Shown piece after piece: positions 8,547 through 15,804 of a stretch of DNA of 64,000 bases. Within the stretch, counting starts at the first letter, position 1, and each line of letters opens with the position of its first letter. The DNA is taken from positions 62,001 through 126,000 of the forward strand of contig JAVBLY010000001.1 of NCBI GenBank assembly GCA_031553035.1, written 5' to 3'. The position numbers were made by a program, and so were the translations under genes. This DNA comes from JAVBLY01 sp031553035. Lineage in GTDB: Bacteria > Bacillota > Clostridia > Peptostreptococcales > Anaerovoracaceae. Under the pieces are notes generated by a model. That model did no database searches, was not told the DNA's origin, and worked only from the letters and a program-made list of their open reading frames with translations.

Positions 8547-9825
8547 ACGTAAGATCATATTTGAAGACAATAAAATGTGGATGATAATCCTAAAGCATGT
8601 TTTGATAGCTTTCGTTTTAGTTGTGATCGTTGCTTTGATAGACATGGAGATCGTACCCGTCAATGTATACATCCCCAAGGTGCTTCTTACGAATTTTGAG
8701 CTTTCAACATGGATACTTACCAACATAGCCACAGCACTTCTGACCATCACTACTTTTACATTCTCCATCGCCATGGTGGTACTGACAACCTATGCTTCCA
8801 ATTATTCTCCGAGAGTTGTTGAAGATTTTTTCAATGATAAAGCAAATGTGAGGGTACTGGGAGTTTTCATAGGCGGATTTGTCTATAGCATAATTTCATT
8901 ATTGCTTCTCAATAATGTCGGTGATCACGACATGGTGATCTCGGCAGGAGTTTCCATTGCATATTCATTGGTGTGCGTTGTATATTTTGTCGTGTTCATC
9001 TACAATGTTGCAAATTCCATCCAGGCCCAGAAATTTATCAGCAAGCTTTACGAGCAGGCAATCAGTGTTATAAAGGAGAAAATCTCTACTCACCAGGGCG
9101 TCAAAATGATAGATTCCTACAGTGTGGCTGATTACGATTCTACCTACGAAGTCATGAGCGGAGGTGACGGCTTTGTTGAATACATCGATTCCAAGCTGCT
9201 TCGGAAGATCATGGAAGGGGAAAAATATGTGCTGGTTTTCGATGTCCCCATCGGTCAATATGTGTTTGAAGGGCAAAATGTCCTTATCCTTTATTATAAC
9301 GAGGACTCCGGAATTGATTCGAAGAAAAGCCGCCTAGTTGACACAATCGGTCTTTCCAGAAGCAGATATGCGGTGAACGATTACAAGTTTGCCATCCAGA
9401 AAATAACCGAGATCGGCATGCGTGCTCTGTCACCTGCAGTCAACGACCCGAATACCGGTATCCACTGTATAAGCACTCTCGGCTCGCTGAGCGCAAAGCT
9501 TAGTGTGATCAAAGGAAAATATTCGGCTCTCGAATTAAAATACGATAATGGAAACGAAGGATTGTTCGTCTCTTCTGAATTTGACTTTGAGGCCGATCTC
9601 AAGCTCATGTTCTATCAGCTTATCAATTATGCAAAGACAGATGCTTCCCTTGTCATGTCCATACTCCATACCCTGGGTAATATACTTCCAATGGCTCTTC
9701 CCGAGAACAAGAAATATATTAAGGAAATGGCGGAATACGCCTACAGCATTTCTATCGGAAATTATGAACATCCTATGGATAAAAATCAAATCGAAAGACA
9801 GATCAAGATCATAAGAGAAAAATAA
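8536..9825 (+). CDS. DUF2254 family membrane protein
   Basis: This 429-residue protein has four membrane segments in its first 160 residues (for example VLIAFVLVVIVALI and LTITTFTFSIAMVVLTT) followed by a soluble domain. The sequence YASNYSPRVVEDFF after the second hairpin and the cytoplasmic part (IGMRALSPAVNDPNTGIHC) are characteristic of the DUF2254 family, whose function is unknown. It ends the four-gene chain that begins with the CPBP protease. A weak inverted repeat (TGCAAA/TTTGCA, 9828-9848) lies just after the stop but lacks a clear U-tract. Confidence 0.85.
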   Translation: MNAKRKIIFEDNKMWMIILKHVLIAFVLVVIVALIDMEIVPVNVYIPKVLLTNFELSTWILTNIATALLTITTFTFSIAMVVLTTYASNYSPRVVEDFFNDKANVRVLGVFIGGFVYSIISLLLLNNVGDHDMVISAGVSIAYSLVCVVYFVVFIYNVANSIQAQKFISKLYEQAISVIKEKISTHQGVKMIDSYSVADYDSTYEVMSGGDGFVEYIDSKLLRKIMEGEKYVLVFDVPIGQYVFEGQNVLILYYNEDSGIDSKKSRLVDTIGLSRSRYAVNDYKFAIQKITEIGMRALSPAVNDPNTGIHCISTLGSLSAKLSVIKGKYSALELKYDNGNEGLFVSSEFDFEADLKLMFYQLINYAKTDASLVMSILHTLGNILPMALPENKKYIKEMAEYAYSISIGNYEHPMDKNQIERQIKIIREK

Positions 9826-9875
9826 TCTGCAAAATTTTATTATTTGCACCCTAAATCTCAGAATTACACCTCTTA

Positions 9876-9908
9876 CTTAACAGAGAGCAAAATCACTATT
9901 AAGTTAAG
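9876..9908 (+). promoter_or_regulatory. Inverted repeat that could mask the Shine-Dalgarno of the 29-residue peptide
   Basis: CTTAAC (9876-9881) is complementary to GTTAAG (9903-9908). The right arm overlaps the TTAAGGAG Shine-Dalgarno sequence that serves the small ORF starting at 9918. Pairing would hide the ribosome site; this is an inference from complementarity only. Confidence 0.3.
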
Positions 9909-9917
9909 GAGTGGAAT

Positions 9918-10007
9918 ATGCCTATTACTATATCTGAATTAATTGTGGTGACGTTGATTTTAGCTGTCATTTTGGGAGTATCTCTACTCATCAAGAGGGA
10001 TAAGTAA
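9918..10007 (+). CDS. 29-residue single-span membrane peptide
   Basis: This short ORF has an AAGGAG Shine-Dalgarno at good spacing, an ATG start and a TAA stop. The product begins MPITISELIVVTL, has one continuous hydrophobic segment of about 20 residues, and ends with the basic tail LLIKRDK, which predicts an N-out/C-in or tail-anchored micro-protein. It lies between DUF2254 and the ECF sigma gene, 49 bp before the latter, in the same direction. I do not recognise a family. The good ribosome site, composition and genomic position argue for a real gene, perhaps linked to the sigma factor circuit. Confidence 0.55.
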   Translation: MPITISELIVVTLILAVILGVSLLIKRDK

Positions 10008-10056
10008 TAACTAAACTGAAGTAGCGTTGGCTAAGACTTGATGATACAATATTCCA

Positions 10057-10590
10057 ATGAGCACATTGGAATTCAATGAAATATATAAAAAATACGAGAG
10101 AGAACTCTATGGGTTTATCTACACTATTGCAAGAAGAGACAGTTTTTATGCCGAAGATATTTTGCAAAATACTATGACCAGTGCTTATAAGTACATAAAT
10201 ACATTGAAATCGGAAGACAAGTTGAAACCATGGATATTCAGCATTGCACGAAAAGAAGCTGCAAGGTTTTTCCATAAAGAAAGTAATTACATGGGAACAA
10301 ATATCAATTATATTGAGGATATATCCGAATATAACTCTCAGGAGCTTGCGGAAGTAGACTTCAGCGTTGAGTTTTTAGCTGATGATGCATTTATAAAAAT
10401 GCTATCCGGATTATCTGAAGAAGAACAGTCAATAATATTTTTAAAATATAATTATGGAATGAAATTAAGTGAGATTGCTGAAACGTGGGGTGCCAATAAA
10501 AATTCGATAAAATCAATACATCTGAGGTCAATGAAAAAACTAAAAAAAATGGTAGATAAAGAAGGTAATCAAATTGAATACAAAGAATGA
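10057..10590 (+). CDS. ECF-type RNA polymerase sigma factor
   Basis: The 177-residue protein has the two domains of an extracytoplasmic-function sigma factor: region 2 (FIYTIARRDSFYAEDILQNT, then KLKPWIFSIARKEAARFF), which binds the -10 and core polymerase, and region 4 (LSEEEQSIIFLKYNYGMKLS then an HTH), which reads the -35. It overlaps the next gene by 17 bp, the classic arrangement of a sigma factor with its membrane anti-sigma factor. Base composition is more AT-rich than the genes upstream. The stimulus is unknown. A weak Shine-Dalgarno precedes the ATG. Confidence 0.88.
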   Translation: MSTLEFNEIYKKYERELYGFIYTIARRDSFYAEDILQNTMTSAYKYINTLKSEDKLKPWIFSIARKEAARFFHKESNYMGTNINYIEDISEYNSQELAEVDFSVEFLADDAFIKMLSGLSEEEQSIIFLKYNYGMKLSEIAETWGANKNSIKSIHLRSMKKLKKMVDKEGNQIEYKE

Positions 10591-11302
10591 AGAAATTTTT
10601 AAAGAAAAGGTTAAAAGTGCGTTTGATAACCATTTTGATGATATCCCATACTATGAGGATATGAGCTTTGATGAAAAAATTGATCTTAATAACCTGATTC
10701 AAAAGAAAAAGAAGCGATCATACAGATTCTTAAAAGTTGCAGGTTTGTTATTTACATTTTTGATCACATCTTCATTATTTGCTGTTGTAATTACAAGTGG
10801 ATCAGTGGAAGCGGGTAAGGATAAGATATGGAACTTTATCAACTCTATGAGCGGGCAGGAGCATAAGGTCACTGATCAGGAAGTTTCCATTGTTATCGAG
10901 GGAATCGATGATCAATCCAATATAGTGAAGGCTAAAGATATAATGCCGAATTTGATAATCTCAGACAGTATATTCGGCGGTTACAAATTTGATTATATGT
11001 CGGTTGACAAAATGAATAAAGACAGCATTTTTGCAGTGGGCCTGTATAACAAAGGCGATTCTATTTTGACCTATAATCAGTCAATTGTTGATGAAGATGA
11101 GGCCAGCATTGGTTTGGAGGAAGCGACAAAGCAACTCAATATCGATAACGGCACACTGTTTTTAAAACAGGATGTAAGCGGCGAAAAAGGCATAAACTCA
11201 GCTACATATATTAAGGGGAACAATATGGTTGATGTTACAGGCATGATAGATCTGGAAACATTGGAAAAATACATGAAGGAAGAAATAATCCCCAATATCT
11301 AA
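10574..11302 (+). CDS. Membrane-anchored anti-sigma-like protein
   Basis: The 242-residue protein has an acidic cytoplasmic N-terminus (residues 1-43), a basic KKKKRSYR stop-transfer stretch, one membrane segment at about 52-74, and an extracytoplasmic domain that resembles DUF4367 (GGYKFDYMSVDKMNKDS). Partnership with the sigma factor is inferred from the 17-bp overlap and this topology: the N-terminal part would hold the sigma factor at the membrane. No zinc-binding HxxxCxxC motif is present, so it is not a ZAS-type anti-sigma. A terminator follows the stop. Confidence 0.7.
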   Translation: MNTKNEEIFKEKVKSAFDNHFDDIPYYEDMSFDEKIDLNNLIQKKKKRSYRFLKVAGLLFTFLITSSLFAVVITSGSVEAGKDKIWNFINSMSGQEHKVTDQEVSIVIEGIDDQSNIVKAKDIMPNLIISDSIFGGYKFDYMSVDKMNKDSIFAVGLYNKGDSILTYNQSIVDEDEASIGLEEATKQLNIDNGTLFLKQDVSGEKGINSATYIKGNNMVDVTGMIDLETLEKYMKEEIIPNI

Positions 11303-11322
11303 AATTGTAAAATTCATTATCA

Positions 11323-11353
11323 AAAGAGGCTGCGATACCGCAGTTTCTTTTTT
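11323..11353 (+). terminator. Rho-independent terminator of the sigma/anti-sigma operon
   Basis: CTGCG (11330-11334), loop ATAC, CGCAG (11339-11343), then TTTCTTTTTTG. Outer bases AAAGAGG and TTTCTTT extend the stem with two mismatches. Confidence 0.8.
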
Positions 11354-11430
11354 GTTGCACCCGAATACTATAGAAAATTGCTCTTCTTATTGAAAGTTAT
11401 AACAATTATTTAATGAGGAGGAACAAAGTT

Positions 11431-11499
11431 GTGCAAATAAAGCAAGGGAAAGCATGGACATATTATGAATACACCATATACAAGGTTGTTACTTATTAA
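11431..11499 (+). CDS. Possible 22-residue peptide
   Basis: A GTG start at 11431 is preceded by GAGGAGG with a nine-base gap and runs to TAA, giving a peptide that begins MQIKQGKAWTYYEYT. I do not recognise it. It sits at the beginning of an AT-rich, gene-poor stretch and may be the translated start of a decayed gene. The ribosome site is the only support. Confidence 0.25.
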   Translation: MQIKQGKAWTYYEYTIYKVVTY

Positions 11500-11515
11500 G
11501 AATACTAAAAAATAG

Positions 11516-11794
11516 GTGACTGTGAAACTAATGACTAAAAAGCTCCGCCATCTGGTTAGAAAATTAGTGAAATGCAATTTGACAATTGAATCTTTGATAA
11601 ATGAACCTAAAACGATGATCGAAGTAAAAAAGGGAATACAAAAAAGCCTTGTTAGGCATAGATATCAAATTACTTGCTCAAGTTATGATAGGTTTCAAAA
11701 TTCTAGATTGTTCTTATCCGTTGATTTTATGAGCAATGACATCTATAAAAAGATGAGTGGGCACAAAGATAAGCAAGTCGACATGGATATCTGA
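11516..11794 (+). CDS. Hypothetical basic protein, 92 residues
   Basis: The ORF starts with GTG at 11516 without a clear Shine-Dalgarno; an ATG at 11531 is the alternative. The product is basic at the N-terminus (KKLRHLVRKLVK) and contains the phrase SSYDRFQNSRLFLSVDFM. No domain is recognised. It ends in an acidic stretch. Codon use is AT-rich, like the rest of the 11.3-12.6 kb region and unlike the neighbouring housekeeping genes. It could be a gene fragment left by a lost mobile element. Confidence 0.3.
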   Translation: MTVKLMTKKLRHLVRKLVKCNLTIESLINEPKTMIEVKKGIQKSLVRHRYQITCSSYDRFQNSRLFLSVDFMSNDIYKKMSGHKDKQVDMDI

Positions 11795-11882
11795 TAGCGA
11801 TAGTTATTTTGATCTATCATTAGGTTATAGCTTCTTACTGATATGTCAAATAGTATCTTGTCAACCATATTAAAGTTAATTA

Positions 11883-11993
11883 GTGAGGAGCTATTATAAG
11901 AATGCATTAAATAATTCCTTGGGATTAAGCGGCGTTATACATTACACAAGCGCCCAAATGCTAAAAAAGCTGAAAGGAGCTAGTATTATATGA
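11883..11993 (+). CDS. Possible 36-residue ORF coupled to the next gene
   Basis: From GTG at 11883 the frame is open to a TGA that overlaps the ATG of the downstream membrane protein in an ATGA. The interior reads NNSLGLSGVIHYTSAQMLKK. A GAGGAG sequence lies inside its 5' end, so the real start is unclear and the ORF may be an N-terminally damaged remnant. No homologue is recognised. Confidence 0.22.
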   Translation: MRSYYKNALNNSLGLSGVIHYTSAQMLKKLKGASII

Positions 11994-12229
11994 AAATATT
12001 TTTTAAGATAGTAATGATATTACAGGCGATATTTTTTATTTCAATTCCTATACTTTCATATAATGGCATGAATTACGATAATTCTATAGGTTTACGTTTA
12101 ATATCAATAGCATCAATTTTATTAGTTACTATCCTTATATATTTAACGCTTAAAGAAAAAGAGGTTCAAGAAAGAGGTGTTATTGTTATGTGTTTAGTGA
12201 TAAATATTATGTTAATGGTAACCCTATAG
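11990..12229 (+). CDS. Small integral membrane protein, 79 residues
   Basis: GAAAGGAG lies ten bases before the ATG, a good ribosome site. The product has three hydrophobic segments: about residues 5-22 (IVMILQAIFFISIPIL), 34-52 (LRLISIASILLVTILIYL) and 62-79 (VIVMCLVINIMLMVTL), with a short charged KEKEVQER loop before the last. I recognise no family. It is very AT-rich and sits alone in a decayed region. Confidence 0.5.
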   Translation: MKIFFKIVMILQAIFFISIPILSYNGMNYDNSIGLRLISIASILLVTILIYLTLKEKEVQERGVIVMCLVINIMLMVTL

Positions 12230-12370
12230 AGTTATATAAAAATATTGCGAATATTATACTACTTACATGGATTTCTACAGTCAATACCGATGAAAAAAGA
12301 TATATTAAGTATTCAAACCGGAGAAAAAACCAGTAAATATTATCAAATACTTTATTAAAATTACACATAA

Positions 12371-12541
12371 AAGAGACTAATTATAAATTATAAGAAAATT
12401 ATCACTTTGTCTATTATGATTGCAATGGTTACTGCTTTGTTGCAACAAGATGTATCTGCTAAAACAAATAATTTGCAGGGTTTTGATCCATTAGAAGTTA
12501 TTCAGGTGTCATTGGCTAAATTTAATAATATTTATTTATAA
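12371..12541 (+). pseudogene. Start-less remnant of a secreted protein gene (signal peptide only)
   Basis: This frame is open for 56 codons and reads NYKKIITLSIMIAMVTALLQ then DVSAKTNN: a basic start, hydrophobic core and an A-x-A-like cleavage site typical of a Sec signal peptide. There is no ATG, GTG or TTG at the expected beginning; the codons there are ATT-ATA-AAT. The mature part stops after about 25 residues (FDPLEVIQVSLAKFN). An internal ATG at 12416 would give 41 residues but cut the signal peptide. I read it as a truncated gene end. The region 12230-12370 before it holds nothing I can identify. Confidence 0.45.
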
Positions 12542-12603
12542 AGGCAGTCTATAAAATTTATAATTAAAATCTGTGATGTTGATAAAAAAGATGAAACAAC
12601 ACT

Positions 12604-12651
12604 CTCAAAAAGAAAAGAACCGTTTCGAAACTTAGGTTTTGAAACGGTTCT
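12604..12651 (-). terminator. Strong terminator after the HTH gene
   Basis: A 16-bp stem with one G-U pair is formed by 12616-12631 and 12636-12651 (AGAACCGTTTC and GAAACGGTTCT arms, loop TTAG). On the minus strand it is followed by TTTCTTTTTGAG, giving a proper U-tract 3' of the HTH gene. Confidence 0.85.
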
Positions 12652-12658
12652 CTCTTAT

Positions 12659-12841
12659 TCAGTTATTCGTCATACTGTTCGCTCTGACCCAGCTGATTAC
12701 CTCGTCCTGGTCGAACCTTATATTCTTTCCCAGTTTTATGAACGGTAATCCTTTTTTCTTCAGGTTGTAGACGGTGCTTCTGGTAACCTGGAGCATTTCG
12801 CTGACGTCATCGATGGTCAGAAATTTTATTTCTGAGGCCAT
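12659..12841 (-). CDS. Excisionase/MerR-like helix-turn-helix protein
   Basis: This 60-residue protein is a minimal winged HTH of the excisionase (HTH_17) type: FLTIDDVSEMLQVTRSTVYN is the first helix pair, followed by KKKGLPFIKLGKNIRFDQDE and a final EVISWVR helix. I chose the ATG at 12841, which has AGAGGTG eight bases upstream; an ATG at 12862 would place that ribosome site inside the gene. Such proteins act as recombination directionality factors or small regulators. No integrase lies nearby, so it may be a survivor of a lost element or a stand-alone regulator. Confidence 0.8.
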   Translation of the reverse strand: MASEIKFLTIDDVSEMLQVTRSTVYNLKKKGLPFIKLGKNIRFDQDEVISWVRANSMTNN

Positions 12842-12939
12842 AGTGCAATCACCTCTTTTCATTGTTTTCTCACGACTACGCTTATGACCGCATTATACAA
12901 TAACAGACAGTTAAATGCAATAATATATTTACACTTTGT

Positions 12940-13818
12940 TTAGATCAAGCCATAATCCTTCATGGCATTTTTTAGGATCTCCAGGTTTTTCTCTTCCATC
13001 TGGCATAGCGGCAGCTTGTATTCATATTCGCACTTGCCCATTAGCCATAATCCAGCTTTTGCCGGGATAGGATTAACTTCGATGAACAGAGCATCAATAA
13101 GAGCCTTCATATCCAGCTGCATCTTAGTTGCACCTTTTACGTCACCTTCCAAATATTTCATAACCATGTCATGAGTATCTGTGGGCGCAACATTTGCTAC
13201 TACTGATATAACGCCGCTTCCGCCAAGTGACATCAGCGGGATGACCATGTCGTCATTTCCTGAATAGATGTCAAAATCATCAGGAGTAATTCTCGCGATC
13301 TCCGCAACCTGTGCAATGTTCCCCGTAGCTTCCTTGATTGCCACGATGTTGTCTATCTTTGCAAGCTCCGCGCATATTTCGGGAGTTATGTTGACTCCTG
13401 TTCTGGATGGTACGGAATAAAGTATTATCGGAAGTTTTGTTGATTCTGCGATGACCGTATAATGCTGTATTAATCCTTTTTTCGTCGCCTTGTTATAATA
13501 CGGTGTCACGTGGAGCAATCCGTCCGCTCCCATTTTTTCCGCTTCCTGAGAAAACTGTATGGCATGTTCCGTAAAGTTACTGCCCACTCCGGCGATCACG
13601 GGGATCCTGCCGGCAATTTTCTTTATTGTAAAATCTATTGTTTCCAGATGTTCGTCGTCTTTGAGTGTCGATGCTTCACCGCTGGTTCCGCATACGACGA
13701 TGGCGTCAGTCTTTTGATCCACATGCCAGTCAAGAAGGCTGTCCATGGCCTCAAAGTCAACTTTTCCATCTTTGAACGGTGTAATGAGTGCAACACCGGA
13801 TCCTTTAAAAATAGACAT
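12940..13818 (-). CDS. dapA: 4-hydroxy-tetrahydrodipicolinate synthase (first paralogue)
   Basis: DapA condenses pyruvate with aspartate semialdehyde at the start of the lysine/diaminopimelate pathway. The 292 residues show the TIM-barrel motifs GTSGEAST (44-51), Y134 in LYSVPSRTG, R139, and the Schiff-base K162 in VAIKEATG. The start has GGAAAGGATG upstream. It is closely related along its full length to the second copy at 14527-15408, from which it is separated by a GNAT gene. A 121-bp stretch without genes before the start holds a 10-bp inverted repeat. It may be transcribed alone or by read-through. Confidence 0.92.
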   Translation of the reverse strand: MSIFKGSGVALITPFKDGKVDFEAMDSLLDWHVDQKTDAIVVCGTSGEASTLKDDEHLETIDFTIKKIAGRIPVIAGVGSNFTEHAIQFSQEAEKMGADGLLHVTPYYNKATKKGLIQHYTVIAESTKLPIILYSVPSRTGVNITPEICAELAKIDNIVAIKEATGNIAQVAEIARITPDDFDIYSGNDDMVIPLMSLGGSGVISVVANVAPTDTHDMVMKYLEGDVKGATKMQLDMKALIDALFIEVNPIPAKAGLWLMGKCEYEYKLPLCQMEEKNLEILKNAMKDYGLI

Positions 13819-13931
13819 ATTTTACACATCCTTTCCGCATTATCAGATAATAATATACAGTAATAGTATCAGAAAAGATATACGGTTACATTTGATTTGG
13901 GCCTTTGTAATACAACTAACACTTATGCGTA

Positions 13932-13961
13932 ACAAATTGTACTAAAATTAATACAATTTGT
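13932..13961. repeat. Perfect 10-bp inverted repeat between dapA and the GNAT gene
   Basis: ACAAATTGTA (13932-13941) and TACAATTTGT (13952-13961) flank a 10-base spacer. There is no good U-tract on either side, so an operator or a weak terminator of the GNAT gene are both possible. Confidence 0.5.
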
Positions 13962-13985
13962 CGCGATGCCATTCCGGCAACTCGG

Positions 13986-14525
13986 TTACACGCCTGTCAA
14001 GTACTCATCGCCTGTCAGCGAGTACATTCTAAGGTCGAAAACCTCGCCGTCGAAACGCTCCTCCGCCTGCCTTAGTATTCCTTCAAACTTAAGCCCGGTT
14101 TTCTCAATGACATTTCTGGAGGATTCGTTAAAGCTGAAACAGTTGGAAGATATTAATGGCAGTCCCAGATCTTCGAATCCGTATCTGACCACTTCTGTTG
14201 CCGCCTCCGTCATATAGCCTTTTCCCCAGTCGTCTTCATTTAGCCAGTATCCCAGCATTCGCACATGTTTGTTGCTTCTTTTAGGATCATTTTCAAGGCC
14301 TATTACGCCTCTGAAGCTGTCATCACCTATAAGAGTGATAGCCCAGACGGAATCTTTTCCCAGAAAAAGATCATTCATTATCTTTTTCGTTTCTTGCTTA
14401 TCCTTATGAGGGGACCATCCTGCTTTAGGTCCAATGTTTGGATTTCTGGCATACTTAAATATGAGGTCCAAGTCGCTATTGACTATTGGTCTGAGTATTA
14501 ATCTTTCAGTGATCAGCGTTGCCAT
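13986..14525 (-). CDS. GNAT family N-acetyltransferase (RimJ/RimL-like)
   Basis: The 179-residue protein matches the RimJ/RimL branch of GNAT acetyltransferases: N-terminal ITERLILRPIVNSDLD, the core WGKGYMTEAATEVVRYGF (acetyl-CoA loop) and NVIEKTGLKFEG near the C-terminus. Such enzymes acetylate ribosomal protein N-termini or small amines; the substrate is unknown. Its start codon lies one base after the stop of the second dapA, so translation is coupled. The position between two dapA copies suggests shared transcription, not necessarily a lysine role. Confidence 0.88.
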   Translation of the reverse strand: MATLITERLILRPIVNSDLDLIFKYARNPNIGPKAGWSPHKDKQETKKIMNDLFLGKDSVWAITLIGDDSFRGVIGLENDPKRSNKHVRMLGYWLNEDDWGKGYMTEAATEVVRYGFEDLGLPLISSNCFSFNESSRNVIEKTGLKFEGILRQAEERFDGEVFDLRMYSLTGDEYLTGV

Positions 14526-14526
14526 T

Positions 14527-15408
14527 TTAGATCAGTCCCATCTTTTTCATTTCAGATTCAAGTACACGATAATTTTCGTCAGCCATCCTGCAAAGAGGCA
14601 TACGATAATTATATCCGCACTTGCCCATCATGTACAGAGCTGCCTTGACAGGAATGGGATTGACTTCTATGAAAAGCGCATCGATGAGAGGCTTGTACTT
14701 AAGCTGAAGGTCGCATGCAGTTTTTGTGTCGCCGTTTAAGAAACTCATAACCATGTCGTGAGTAACTTTGGGAGCTACATTTGCAAGTACCGAAATAACG
14801 CCGTTTCCTCCAAGGGACAGCAGGGGAACGATCATATCATCATTACCGGAATACATAGCAAAATCATCCGGAGTCACTCTCGAGATCTCAGCAACCTGAG
14901 CAATATCTCCGTTTGCTTCTTTGATCCCGACGATATTGGGATGCTGCGCAAGTTCCGCTACCACATCTGGAGCGATATTCATACCTGTCCTTCCTGCAAC
15001 CGAGTAGAGCAGAATGGGAATATCCACATTGTTTGCCATTGCCAGCATGTGATCTACCAGTCCGGTTCTTGAAGCTTTGTTGTAGTAAGGTGTTACGTGG
15101 AGCAGTGCATCAGCCCCTGATTTTTCGGCGCCTTTGCTAAGCTTAACTCCGTGTTCTGTGTGATTGCTTCCAACGCCTGCGATTACCGGTACTCTGCCGC
15201 CCACGCATTTTACAGCGTGACCGATGACCTCGATATGTTCCTCGTCATAAAGTGTCGATGCTTCGCCTGATGTTCCAACGATCACGATCGCATCTGTACC
15301 TTCCTCGATCTGCCAGTCGATGAGATTTTCCAGTGAATTCCAGTCTACGTTTCCGTTCTCAAGAAACGGTGTGGCGATTGCTACGCCTGATCCTTCAAAT
15401 ATTGCCAT
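14527..15408 (-). CDS. dapA: 4-hydroxy-tetrahydrodipicolinate synthase (second paralogue)
   Basis: The 293-residue protein carries the same catalytic set as the downstream copy: GTSGEAST, Y135 in LLYSVAGRTG, R140, and the Schiff-base K163 in VGIKEANG. Conservation of all these residues in both copies argues that both are active DapA-type lyases, although one may serve a related aldolase reaction. AAGGAGG stands eight bases before the ATG. A structured leader ending in a terminator-like hairpin lies about 45 bp upstream, which suggests attenuation. The GNAT gene follows after one base. Confidence 0.92.
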   Translation of the reverse strand: MAIFEGSGVAIATPFLENGNVDWNSLENLIDWQIEEGTDAIVIVGTSGEASTLYDEEHIEVIGHAVKCVGGRVPVIAGVGSNHTEHGVKLSKGAEKSGADALLHVTPYYNKASRTGLVDHMLAMANNVDIPILLYSVAGRTGMNIAPDVVAELAQHPNIVGIKEANGDIAQVAEISRVTPDDFAMYSGNDDMIVPLLSLGGNGVISVLANVAPKVTHDMVMSFLNGDTKTACDLQLKYKPLIDALFIEVNPIPVKAALYMMGKCGYNYRMPLCRMADENYRVLESEMKKMGLI

Positions 15409-15452
15409 GATTGATACCTCCTTGTGTTTACGAATAACTGTTTGTTTTCAAT

Positions 15453-15534
15453 AAAAAATACCGGCGGCCTATCAAAATGTGCGTCGTCCCCGGCATGTTG
15501 CTCCTAAGAGCAGGCAAACAGCAAATTTCGATAG
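15453..15534 (-). promoter_or_regulatory. Structured leader of the second dapA with alternative hairpins
   Basis: On the minus strand, CTATCGAAA (15534-15526) can pair with TTTTGATAG (15477-15469). Inside that loop are a hairpin TGCTC-TTAG-GAGCA (15512-15499) and ATGCCGG (15496-15490), which pairs with CCGGTAT (15464-15458) just before a run of Ts (15458-15453). The last pairing is a rho-independent terminator whose left arm is enclosed by the first stem, so the two form a pseudoknot or mutually exclusive states. It could also simply end the upstream 51-residue ORF. I could not match it to the lysine riboswitch, T-box or any other class I know. Confidence 0.5.
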
Positions 15535-15543
15535 ACAGTCAGT

Positions 15544-15699
15544 CTAACGTTTCTGTTTTTTCTGTTTTGCTTTTATTGAAAGTAGTGCAAGATCTTTAAC
15601 TTCTGATTTATATAAGCAGCCGAAAGATTCCTTGATGTCTGACTTTGCCATCAATGTTTCATTCATGTTTATTGAGTTTGGATTTGCTCTGTTATGCAT
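15544..15699 (-). CDS. 51-residue basic small protein
   Basis: An ATG at 15699 with GTGAGG upstream opens a 51-residue frame ending in TAG. The product begins MHNRANPNSINMNET, has a central CLYKSEVKDLALLSIKA and a strongly basic end (KQKKQKR). It lies upstream of the structured dapA leader, in the same direction, and is bounded on the other side by the divergent symporter gene. I recognise no family. The ribosome site, uninterrupted frame and nucleic-acid-binding-like tail support a real gene. Confidence 0.5.
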   Translation of the reverse strand: MHNRANPNSINMNETLMAKSDIKESFGCLYKSEVKDLALLSIKAKQKKQKR

Positions 15700-15792
15700 G
15701 ATATCCTCACTTCCAAAAACTGCCTATTGGAAAGAGTATATCAGAACCGTGTAGTGTATTACAAGGAAAATTTTTAAATTTTTAAAATATGA

Positions 15793-15798
15793 TATAAT
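15793..15798 (+). promoter_or_regulatory. -10 box seven bases from the symporter start (leaderless candidate)
   Basis: TATAAT at 15793-15798 is separated from the ATG at 15805 by six bases. No Shine-Dalgarno sequence is present, and no good -35 is seen 17 bp upstream (AT-rich). Confidence 0.45.
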
Positions 15799-15804
15799 TC
15801 GGGC

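Noticed and set aside
15453..15534. Lysine riboswitch or T-box before dapA
   Set aside because: Too short for the lysine riboswitch and no T-box sequence or specifier-loop structure; I kept it as an unclassified leader.
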